Part shown: in pieces, positions 28,804-37,267 of the stretch
How the letters are laid out: each line of letters starts with the position of its first letter
Numbering within the stretch: position 1 is the first letter of the stretch
Origin: Candidatus Vicinibacter proximus
GTDB taxonomy: Bacteria > Bacteroidota > Bacteroidia > Chitinophagales > Saprospiraceae
Length of the DNA: 64,000 bases
Reading direction: 5' to 3'
Assembly (NCBI GenBank): GCA_016713905.1
Contig: JADJOE010000003.1
Coordinates: 2,232,001-2,296,000, forward strand
Notes under the pieces: generated by a model
Told to the model about the DNA's origin: nothing
Database searches by the model: none
What the model saw: only the letters and a program-made list of their open reading frames with translations
Program-made: the position numbers and the translations under genes

Positions 28804-28863
28804 CTTTGATTACCATCAAAGTAATGAACGGCAGTTCATTAAGTGAATGAACATCGTAAGATG
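28804..28863 (+). repeat. Diverged three-hairpin unit upstream of the array
   Basis: Three consecutive hairpins are seen: CTTTGAT-TACC-ATCAAAG (28804-28821), AATGAAC-GGCA-GTTCATT (28823-28840) and CATC-GTAA-GATG (28852-28863). Order, spacing and loop type match the array units although stem sequences differ. Two more stems follow up to the array (GGCTT/AAGCC and CCATAG/CTATGG). Confidence 0.65.
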
Positions 28864-28906
28864 GTGGGTGGGCTTTTGACAAGCCATAGTGGATTCTATG
28901 GTGCTG

Positions 28907-29730
28907 GATGACTGACCGATTTCCGCAATGCGGAATGAAGCACGACAGTGCTTCAAGGGAAGGAACCGCGAAAGCGGCATGAGGAAAATGGAGAATTAGA
29001 GAATTTGAAAATTAGTTAATTAGCTAATGGATGACTGACCGATTTCCGCAATGCGGAATGAAGCACGACAGTGCTTCAAGGGAAGGAACCGCGAAAGCGG
29101 CATGAGGAAAATAGAGAATTAGAGAATTTGAAAATTAGTTAATTAGCTAATGGATGACTGACCGATTTCCGCAATGCGGAATGAAGCACGACAGTGCTTC
29201 AAGGGGAAGGAACCGCGAAAGCGGCATGAGGAAAATAGAGAATTAGAGAATTTGAAAATTAGTTAATTAGCTAATGGATGACTGACCGATTTCCGCAATG
29301 CGGAATGAAGCACGACAGTGCTTCAAAGGGAAGGAACCGCGAAAGCGGCATGAGGAAAATAGAGAATTAGAGAATTTGAAAATTAGTTAATTAGCTAATG
29401 GATGACTGACCGATTTCCGCAATGCGGAATGAAGCACGACAGTGCTTCAAGGGAAGGAACCGCGAAAGCGGCATGAGGAAAATAGAGAATTAGAGAATTT
29501 GAAAATTAGTTAATTAGCTAATGGATGACTGACCGATTTCCGCAATGCGGAATGAAGCACGACAGTGCTTCAAGGGGAAGGAACCGCGAAAGCGGCATGA
29601 GGAAAATAGAGAATTAGAGAATTTGAAAATTAGTTAATTAGCTAATGGATGACTGACCGATTTCCGCAATGCGGAATGAAGCACGACAGTGCTTCAAGGG
29701 AAGGAACCGCGAAAGCGGCATGAGGAAATA
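28907..29730 (+). repeat. Tandem array of ~123-bp three-hairpin units (6 full, 1 partial)
   Basis: Units begin GATGACTGACCG at 28907, 29030, 29153, 29277, 29401, 29524 and 29648. Each holds TTCCGC-AAT-GCGGAA, GAAGCAC-GACA-GTGCTTC and CCGC-GAAA-GCGG (in unit 1: 28921-28935, 28937-28954, 28966-28977), then ~66 bp of AT-rich sequence. Copies differ almost only by 1-bp changes in the AAGGGAAGG run between hairpins 2 and 3. The third hairpin has a GNRA tetraloop. Spacers are identical, so this is not CRISPR. Strand is chosen from the GNRA loop reading GAAA. Confidence 0.9.
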
Positions 29731-30197
29731 CTTGTATTTAACGAAACAGCGAAAGCTAAAATTCTTTGACTTGGAATAGAAATTCTAATGCATTATATGG
29801 GTTACAAAGCGTTAAGAACAAAATACTGTTTGAGCTCGCAGGCAAATAATCTAACATATAGATGACAGTAAGGCCCAGAGCCATTGTCGCTGCTTAAAGC
29901 GAGTTTATTTTGTTTAGCTTTTTAAAACAGTTTTAGCGTTAAGAAATGAAAACAGCCTTGATTTTTTTTATCCAAACAAAAAAGAACAATGATACCTGGA
30001 TGGAATTCAGGACAACTTTAGTGAATAACTGGGTCCGCAAAACTGGTTTCTCCTTAAAAATCTTGACTTGACCCGAAATATCTCAAAACTTCAATCTTCT
30101 TGTTCAAATTTTAAAAAGTAAAGCCAATTAAATCAGCAAACAATAATTTTTAAAATGCATTATCGTACAAATACAGATCCCGATAATATTTTTCACT

Positions 30198-31223
30198 TTA
30201 ATGACCCAACCACCTCAAGGATTCATCAATAACCTCTGTCATGTGATTGCCTACAAAAACGCTCTTTCCTTCTGCCTCTTTTTTCCATTCAGAAAAAGAA
30301 TGATCATACGGATAAACTTTGAATGTGATGTTCTTCTTGCCTTTCCTTAGCGCTTCAAGTTGTATGAAATCAGAACTCAGAACAGATGTATTTCTGTCCT
30401 GTGAGGAAGAAACCAAATAGACCGGTATGTTTAAGGAGAGGATATCTTCCACCGGCTGATGCTTACAAAAACTGCTCCAGCGTAAATAGGTATGGCCAAA
30501 CCATTTTTTGTCGGTCGCATCACCATAAGTATAAATATCCTGATAAATTTTATGAAGTGAGTCTATATTTTGTTGCGCGTCGTGATCGGATATAATGCCA
30601 CATGCTGCATCTATTCTGTTCTGAATGATAAAATCATAAAATTGATTCAACCCATTCCCAACCAACAACAAACAATGGGTCACTTTCTTACATTCCGCTG
30701 CCAACTTAGCGCCCACCTGAAAACCTTCGGAAATACCCATCACAGCTATCTTTCTACGATCCACCCGATATTGTTTGATCACTTTTTCAAGCACTACTTT
30801 TGCTGCATCCACTCTCCAGTCTAGCGACAATCTTTTGTTGTATTCCTCAGGTTCAGGATACATAGGATAACCGTGTTCAGGATCTCTTCGGACACTGTCC
30901 GCAAAGGGAATTCCGGGTTTACTGATGAGTACAATATGGAAATGCTCTGATAATTTTTTGTAATCGAATGGAACTGTCCCCGCCATCCCTCTTTCCATTA
31001 AATGAAAAAGTGGTAAAGAACCTGAACCATCTATATAGAGCAACATTGGCTTCTGTTGAGCCGATTTGTTTATGGTCACATAATAATTTACCTCGCCGAG
31101 TTTCTTTGACTGAATGCTATGATGCTTAAATCCAAACTTCTCCGAACCTACAACTTGTGAAAATCCGCATTGAATAGCTAAATTAAAAATTGCACCAAAA
31201 AATAAAAGAGTTTTCAAATACAT
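30198..31223 (-). CDS. Secreted alpha/beta-hydrolase-fold protein
   Basis: The 341-residue protein has a signal peptide (LLFFGAIFNLAIQCGFSQ) and an alpha/beta-hydrolase fold. The nucleophile elbow is VMGISEGFQVG (G-x-S-x-G), the acid probably lies in VSSSQDRNTSV and the catalytic His in YPYDHSFSEW. The oxyanion region is LLYIDGSGSLPLF. It may be an esterase or peptidase-like enzyme of the periplasm; the substrate cannot be told. It follows the serine hydrolase gene in the same orientation, 62 bp apart. Confidence 0.75.
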   Translation of the reverse strand: MYLKTLLFFGAIFNLAIQCGFSQVVGSEKFGFKHHSIQSKKLGEVNYYVTINKSAQQKPMLLYIDGSGSLPLFHLMERGMAGTVPFDYKKLSEHFHIVLISKPGIPFADSVRRDPEHGYPMYPEPEEYNKRLSLDWRVDAAKVVLEKVIKQYRVDRRKIAVMGISEGFQVGAKLAAECKKVTHCLLLVGNGLNQFYDFIIQNRIDAACGIISDHDAQQNIDSLHKIYQDIYTYGDATDKKWFGHTYLRWSSFCKHQPVEDILSLNIPVYLVSSSQDRNTSVLSSDFIQLEALRKGKKNITFKVYPYDHSFSEWKKEAEGKSVFVGNHMTEVIDESLRWLGH

Positions 31224-31285
31224 ATTTTAAAATTCTACTCAAAAATAAGATTTATTGGGTGATCATAAAAACCTTTGAAGGATTT

Positions 31286-32632
31286 CTAATTTTCCAAATC
31301 CAAAATCAAGGCTTTCAATTTTTTATTCTCAGGAATCATTTCTGCCTCCATTTTGTAATATTTTAATGCATTGGCCTTATCTCCTTTTACTAAATAGGCT
31401 TCCGCCAAACTGTCATAGGTATTGGGTACTTTCGGAAATAGAGAGACATTGATTTCAAATAAATTTAATGCCAGATCTATTTTATTAGCCTTCAAAAACT
31501 GGTAGCCAAAATAATTTAAAAAACGATCGTCATAAGGCAGTCTTGCTTGCATGGCTAATTTTTCTACATTATTTTTAACATAGTCTATTCCCCTTTCCCG
31601 AACTATTTTGTACAACAATAAATTAAATGGCAACTCAACAGGTGGAATAGGTTCTCCTTTTAGAATCGAATTTATTCTGGGTGCTAATTCATCCGCAATA
31701 TCTCCGGTATTGGCAAGAACCACAAAACAAAATCCACTTTTCTCGTGAAAAAAAATGCTTGAATTCCAAACTTCCGTTCCCCCGGCGAACATTCCACTTC
31801 CATATTTTTTTCCGGATGGAAGATTGCCTTGCCTCTTCGCTTCTACAAATTTCAACAAACTTCCGATATTCATGTATAACCCGCCAGCCGGAGTACTACA
31901 ACTAATGTCATCCATACTTTCTTTATTACCATCAAAGTCAATCCAATGTCCATGTGCACGATTGATTTGTTTAGACTTTTGTGCCATGGTGTAATATACA
32001 TTACCCAAACCCACTGGTTTGAAAATCCTTTCCTTTAGGTTCTCCTCATAACTCTTTCCACTTATCTTTTCTATGAGTGCACCCAAAACCACATAACCCG
32101 AATTGGAATACTCCTGACCTGTACCCGGCTCATACAAGAGCGGTTCATCTTTAATAATGTCAACCAGTTGCGATACAGAAAAATCATTCTCTGACAGCAT
32201 CCGGAATTTTGGATTTCTTAAATAATCGCCCAATCCTGCCCTCATGTCAAGAAGCTGCTGTATGGTTATTTTATTGCCTGTTTCTGCATGAAACAGGTCT
32301 AGATATTTACTTATTTTATCCTGGTAGTTGAGTTTGTGTTCTTCCACCAACTGATGAATAATTTCTTCTGTGAATTGCTTGTTCAATGATCCAATGTTGA
32401 ACAGGGTATTCTTGTCCATCGTTCTGCTTGTGTTCCAGTCCGCGTAACCGTGTTGTTTATAATATACTTCTTCCCCTTGGTGCGAAATAATTACTTGTCC
32501 GGTAAATATTCCTTTGTCATATGCATCACTCAAAAGTGAATCCAGCTTTTGAAACATGACCGTACTCACCTCTTGAGCGAAAACATTTGCGCTCACCATT
32601 ATGACCCCAATGATTAGAAATTGAATTTTCAT
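31286..32632 (-). CDS. Beta-lactamase-family serine hydrolase with C-terminal TPR
   Basis: The 448-residue protein has a signal peptide (to NVFAQ) and a class C beta-lactamase/penicillin-binding-protein fold. The SxxK motif is GSLNKQFT and the second-site motif Y-x-N is YSNSGYVVLGALIEKISG. The C-terminal ~90 residues contain TPR-like helices (YDSLAEAYLVKGDKANALKYYKM). Such proteins are usually esterases or peptidases rather than true beta-lactamases. It is likely co-transcribed with the alpha/beta hydrolase. Confidence 0.82.
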   Translation of the reverse strand: MKIQFLIIGVIMVSANVFAQEVSTVMFQKLDSLLSDAYDKGIFTGQVIISHQGEEVYYKQHGYADWNTSRTMDKNTLFNIGSLNKQFTEEIIHQLVEEHKLNYQDKISKYLDLFHAETGNKITIQQLLDMRAGLGDYLRNPKFRMLSENDFSVSQLVDIIKDEPLLYEPGTGQEYSNSGYVVLGALIEKISGKSYEENLKERIFKPVGLGNVYYTMAQKSKQINRAHGHWIDFDGNKESMDDISCSTPAGGLYMNIGSLLKFVEAKRQGNLPSGKKYGSGMFAGGTEVWNSSIFFHEKSGFCFVVLANTGDIADELAPRINSILKGEPIPPVELPFNLLLYKIVRERGIDYVKNNVEKLAMQARLPYDDRFLNYFGYQFLKANKIDLALNLFEINVSLFPKVPNTYDSLAEAYLVKGDKANALKYYKMEAEMIPENKKLKALILDLEN

Positions 32633-32689
32633 TGCAATTAATTTTATGTCTTATTATTTTTTAAACGATCAAGAGCAATTCAATCATCA

Positions 32690-32855
32690 ACCAATTAACT
32701 AATTAGCTCATTTTCAAATTTCCTAATTCTCTCGTTAGCCGCTTTCGCGGTTCCTTCACTTATCGTGCTGTCGCACGATACTCTGCCGAACCAAAGATCG
32801 TTCAGTCACTCATTAGCACATTAACTCATTATCACATTTGCTAATTATCACATTA
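32690..32855 (-). repeat. Diverged minus-strand copy of the three-hairpin element
   Basis: On the minus strand the order matches the array: CTTTG-GTTCGG-CAGAG, TATCGTGC-GACA-GCACGATA (32761-32780) and CCGC-GAAA-GCGG (32739-32750). The flank GAGAATTAGGAAATTTGAAA resembles the array spacer. Hairpin 2 has a different stem but the same GACA loop as in the array. It lies between the serine hydrolase start and the end of the TonB receptor gene. Confidence 0.75.
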
Positions 32856-32857
32856 GC

Positions 32858-35290
32858 TCATTCATTTATCCTCCCCGCCTCTTCCTCCATTCCCGTTTTT
32901 CTTTTACTTGATTTCACGTTTTGGTTTCCAAACAAGTAGCTGACGCTGATGCTTGCCCTTCTGGTATCATAACGGCCGCTTCCTTCAGATTCCAGTCCGT
33001 CGAAACTCGACACACCGTCCCATCCGGATTCATAAAACAAATCAGAGATGCCCAAACGCACATTCATGCGATCGTTTAAGAATTTACGCTGCAAGCCAAG
33101 ATCAAGACTCCAACTGGACTCATAAACAAAAACACCACCCCAGACTCCTGGCCCTGAATAGTACCCGGAGACTTCCCCTTAAAGCTTCCAGGGAAGTTCG
33201 AAGGTATGTTGCTGGTAAATGGTGTAGGTAAAAGCCTGCACATCCACGACAGCGCCTTCACCATAATCAGCCTGATTGTCGATGTGGGAACCACTGAGGT
33301 TGAAATAGGCATTCCAGAATTTTAAAATTTTTACCGGAATGCTTACGCTGGTGCTCCAAATTTTTTGAGTGGCAAGATTGTCCCAGGAGATGAAACTGGC
33401 GCGTGGATCAGAATCATCCGGTCCGATCAGGCGGGTAATTTGATTTTCAGTAAGGCTGTAGCCTGCTTTGAAATTATATCTTGAACCCAGCGTATAACCT
33501 AATTCTATGTTGTTAACGATTTCAGGTCGGAGGAATGGATTTCCCTTTTCGAAAGAAAGCTGGCTGAGCTGATTGTTGAATGGATTAAGTACGTTGTAAT
33601 CCGGACGATTGATTCTCTTGCCATAATTCAGATTAAAGGAATGTTTGGAAGAGGGAGACCAGTTTAGACCTGCACTTGGAAACCAGCTTAAATAATCTAG
33701 GATTACCGGAGGCTCTTGCAATTCTGGCAGAAAGGCCTGCAGGTCTCCGGTGGCATTGGTTTGCTCTGTGCGAAGCCCTGCACTTGCAGACCAGTTTTTG
33801 GATAATGGCCTTTGATAATTTACATAGGCGGCATACACATTTTCGTCGTATTTGAAAAGATTGGATCTTTTGTCATCCCGTACTTGGAGACCTGAAAGTT
33901 CATCAAAAACCAGGAAAGTATTGTCTGACACAACCTTGCTGAACTTAGTACCCAAACTGATGGCTCCACCAAAGAGGTTTTGCTCATAATCCGCTTTGAA
34001 AGTGTAAATTTTAATGTCCGTCGGAGTCTCAAAATTATTGATGACTCTGCTCAACACAGAATCCTCTGTGGCATTCAAATAAGCATTAGGTTGTGATCTC
34101 CTGCCGTCATTGGTAAAATGCCCATAATCAAGGTCTACATTGAAATTTCTCCCTTTTCTTGAATCGTAGCGATAGTTAAGGTTGTAGGTATTCTGATGTC
34201 GGGTATTTTTACTTACCGTCTGGGCCACCAGTATGCTGTCCACCACCGATTGGCTGGATGCATCAGCGATGGTAATGCGATTGGATCCAAGCTGGCGTCC
34301 CATGTGCAAGCCCGGGGAATACAGAAATCCAATAGTTTGATTTTTATCCAGATAATAATCCGCACCGAGTCGGAGATTTGCAAATCGTCCACGGTTGCGC
34401 AACACATTTAACTCTTCAAGGTAAAGTCCATTTTGGTAACTGATGAAATCGAGGGTATTGAATCCCTTTTGTTGCCCAATTCCCAATTGTCCAAAAAAAT
34501 TAAATTTTTTGTTTCGATAATTACCATTGCTACTCAAGTTGGTCCGGTTGTATTTTCCCTGACCGCTGGTCACAGTCACCGTACCATTGGCGCCAAGACT
34601 TTTATCTCTTTTCAGACGAATGTCCAGAATACCTGCATTCCCCTCCGCCTCGTATTTGGCACCGGGATTGGAGATGATGTCTATTCGATCAATTTGTTCT
34701 GCGGGAAGGCTTTGAAGATAATTACTCAGTTCCTCTCCATTCAGCGGAAGGCGTTTTCCATCCACGTAAACCAATACACCGGTACGCCCCAGTACGCTGA
34801 TGTTGTCATTGTTGTCTACTGTAACGCTCGGAGCTTTGCGTAGCAATGACAAGGCATCGGAGCCTACACTGTTGATGGTTCCCTGTACGTTAAAGACTGT
34901 TCGGTCAGGTTTGATCTCAATTAATGCACGGGTGGCTTTTACGGTAGCTGCTTCCAGGGCAATACTGCCGGACTGCATGGTCAGGGTACCCAGATCTAGG
35001 GCTTGTCCTGGCTGTAATGACAACTTACTGATCTTTAGATTGTCCATGCCAAGAAAACTCGCCATCACCTCATAAACCCCCTCCTTCAAACCCGCAAAAG
35101 CAAATTTACCTGCTGCATCACTGGGCTCCACTTTTACGATCGAACTGTCCACAGACTGATACAAGACTACATTGGCAAACTCTACCGGGTCGCCCTCAGG
35201 ACTCTTTAAAGCTCCGTAAATACGACCTTCCTGGGCCATCAAGCTTCCAGTTACAAACAGTGCCATCGACCAAAACCAAACTCTCTTCAT
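32858..35290 (-). pseudogene. TonB-dependent receptor-like barrel with one in-frame stop
   Basis: From ATG 35290 the protein begins MKRVWFWSMALFVTGSLMAQ, followed by a carboxypeptidase-regulatory-like domain (~20-105), a plug domain (KAPSVTVDNNDNISVLGRTG) and a long outer-membrane barrel of the OMP_b-brl_3 type. A TAA at 33179-33181 stops the frame after FELPWKL. The same frame continues downstream with matching barrel sequence (GEVSGYYSGPGVWGG, LQRKFLNDRMNVRLGISDLF) to a natural end at 32858. The stop therefore removes about the last 107 residues, including final strands needed for barrel closure. AAA to TAA is the simplest cause. The ligand is unknown. Confidence 0.85.
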
Positions 35291-35651
35291 AATCTTATAA
35301 AATTGCGTCATTTTAAAACTTGCGTCAGCCCATGCAGGAATATAGAATTCCCCCCGGCCTCTTCGCCCAACAAAAGTAAACATTTTGACTAACATATACG
35401 AAAGCTTTCGTACTTTAAGAACAATTTAACATTTGCCAATGATTGGGTCATTGCAATCCCTTTTTTTTTATTGGTCAGTCATTTTGAAAACACATTCATA
35501 ATTTGCAAAGCCTGTTCCTCCTATTGTATCCAATAAAAATTTAAATCTTCCTTTGATACCTCATGTCAATCAAAATAAATGTCCAAAAATTTGGAATTCT
35601 CAATCAGCCTTTACTATATTCACTTAATTTTTATTACACCACATTTTTTTA
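35291..35651. other. Divergent intergenic region before the surface-protein array
   Basis: About 360 bp between the TonB receptor start and the shared leader of array module 1. It contains a CAATGA/TCATTG inverted repeat and a T9 run near 35460. No gene is evident; small ORFs here lack coding character. Confidence 0.45.
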
Positions 35652-35704
35652 GACACCGATTTAACACTAGTTGGTTACTTATTTTTTTAACTAAATTATT
35701 TTCT
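35652..35704 (+). promoter_or_regulatory. Shared leader of surface-protein module 1
   Basis: GACACCGATTTAACACTAG and the following bases up to the ATG are the same as at 40350-40402 and 45050-45102. Conservation of non-coding DNA directly before all three A genes suggests a shared promoter/5' leader. No TAnnTTTG box is evident inside it. Confidence 0.55.
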
Positions 35705-37218
35705 ATGAAAACTCAAATTATTGCCTCAAAATTGGCAAAATTAAATTCCACCGCCCCCCCATTTTTCTTCACTGAAATTTGGTTTTCTTAAACCCTTCAT
35801 CGCCTCCATCATGGCTACAATCTTGACACTTGGTTTGCCTGGAATTGTGGTTGGACAGGATCCATTAGACATCAGTGGTATTAGTCTGTTTAGAACTGCA
35901 GGTTATGGCGTTGAGAACCACGATTTTTCAATCTGGGTAATCCATCCGGATGATAACGGGGCTCAATGGAATTTTCAAGGAGCTTTTACTACTCAATCTT
36001 GTGGGGATGAAATATACGAGGGAACAATTTACTTATTAGGCCAAAACAGTGATAATAATACTATCAAAGTTCTGCCCTCCAGCGAAAATGATTATACGGA
36101 TTATACCAACGGAGTTACTGCTTACGATATGGCCAGAATTTCCCTCACCTCAACAGTTTGGAAAATATTTCTTGCCCTTATAAAATAATTTCTGCCGATG
36201 CAGATGGTGACCAGACTATAGATTGGGATGACTATGATCAATTGAGTGATTTAATTCTTGGTTATATTGATGAATTTAACCGTCAAAGTTGGGAATGGGT
36301 TAATCCATACATGATTTCATTATCTACCTATGGAAGTTTTAGTACATATCCTTTTAGGTATGTCATTTCAGATCAGTGGCCGGGTGGTGTGATTTTCCCT
36401 CGACTTACTTATTCAGAAGTTGATAATAATCAATATAAATATTTTGATTACAGATCCACCAAAGTTGGGGACATTGACAAAACCGAAAATGGAGGTTCTA
36501 TAAATACCTGGGTGTGTGGAGCTGGAAGCTATCCAAGTTGTTTTAATTGCAATGAAAAAATTAGTTCAAGAAGCAACACCAGCAACATAAGTAACATCAA
36601 AATTCATAAAGGGGATTTATTGGAATTTTATGTGGTCCCTGATCAAAACATTTCTATAAATGGTTTAGAATTACCTGTTTTCATAGATGACAAGTATCTT
36701 GAAATTTTAACTATTGAAACCATACCAGAACTAAATGTTAAAACAAACTTCCAGCAAAAAATAAGCGATTAACTGCTCTTGGTCTGGATTCTAACCTGGA
36801 AAAGCACAACTATGAAGCACAAACTCCCTTATTGAAATTTACCTTAAAAGCCAAATCTGATCACTTGCATCTGGGCAAAATAGTAGCCTGGGATCAAAAC
36901 CGAAATCCTGAACTCATCAGTTTTCCGGACCTTTTAACTTCCAACGATTTATCACTGATTTTAATTAAGCATACGCCGGATAATTTTGATTTTGGACAAA
37001 TAGGAAATACAAGCAGAATTTCCTTTGCCAGCGATATTCAAAGAACGGTTTCTTATGATCTTTTTGATGCTTTGGGAAATAGAATTATTTCCGGAAAGTT
37101 ATCTTTGGAGGCTGGATATCAGGAAGTGAATTTTGATGTGCAATTAACCCCGGGATTATTCCATTTGGTCATCCAAAAGGAACAACAAATCTTAACAAAA
37201 AAAATTATCAAAATTTAA
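35705..37218 (+). pseudogene. Module 1 gene A: dockerin-like T9SS type A protein, frameshifted
   Basis: It is nearly identical to the intact copy at 40403-41917, but the frame is broken three times. The poly-C tract region at 35745-35760 is one base longer than in copy 2. A G is missing near 36141 (TTCCCTCACC versus TTCCGCTCACC). One A is missing from the A-run near 36760. Remaining open pieces are 35811-36188, 36158-36772 and 36832-37218. The intact relative has a dockerin-like segment and a T9SS type A tail. The indels could be real decay or assembly errors in a repeat. Confidence 0.8.
35754..35760 (+). repeat. Poly-C tract, module 1 (C7, preceded by an extra ACC)
   Basis: The sequence TCCACCG-C7-A replaces TCCG-C9-A of module 2. 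The net length is +1, so ATG 35705 is out of frame with the mature protein. It lies in codons 15-19 of gene A. Confidence 0.85.
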
Positions 37219-37228
37219 TTATACCGTT

Positions 37229-37257
37229 ACCGGTCATGGATTTTATCTGTGACCGGT
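37229..37257 (+). terminator. Hairpin between module 1 genes A and B
   Basis: ACCGGTCA (37229-37236) pairs with TGACCGGT (37250-37257), followed by TATTTTAATT and the B start. It may be a weak terminator or attenuator that lowers B relative to A. Confidence 0.55.
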
Positions 37258-37267
37258 TATTTTAATT

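Larger units (their letters stand above)
28726..29804. mobile_element. 1.08-kb non-coding segment with perfect 20-bp terminal inverted repeats
   Basis: TAACCCATATAATGCATTAG at 28726-28745 is repeated exactly in reverse complement at 29785-29804. Outside these ends the sequence continues as MITE copy A (…AAAACTGAT on the left, AAAGCG on the right), so the segment looks inserted. Inside are one diverged three-hairpin unit, extra small hairpins and the ~123-bp tandem array, with no ORF of coding character. Terminal inverted repeats without a transposase suggest trans-mobilisation. Confidence 0.7.
28600..30074. mobile_element. MITE-like palindromic element, copy A (interrupted)
   Basis: Ends show GGGTCA (28600-28605) and TGACCC (30069-30074) as part of imperfect terminal inverted repeats. 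The body matches copies at 49654 and 50075: CGGCCTTTTTCATTTTAGCT at the left, then after the insertion AAAGCGTTAAGAACAAAATA, GACAGTAAGGCCCAGAGC and ATGAAAACAGCCTTGATTTT. It encodes no protein. Its left internal arm is broken by the 28726-29804 segment, so copy A is older than that insertion. Boundaries are by comparison with the other copies. Confidence 0.7.

Noticed and set aside
28907..29730. CRISPR array
   Set aside because: The period is ~123 bp and the parts between the hairpins are identical in every unit. There are no variable spacers and no cas genes.
28726..29804. Integron attC cassette array
   Set aside because: Hairpins are short and identical, there are no cassette ORFs, no RYYYAAC/GTTRRRY box pairs and no integrase gene in the window.
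35579..35791. 71-codon ORF before module 1 gene A
   Set aside because: It is the out-of-frame reading through the shared leader and poly-C tract; the second half is the shifted start of gene A.
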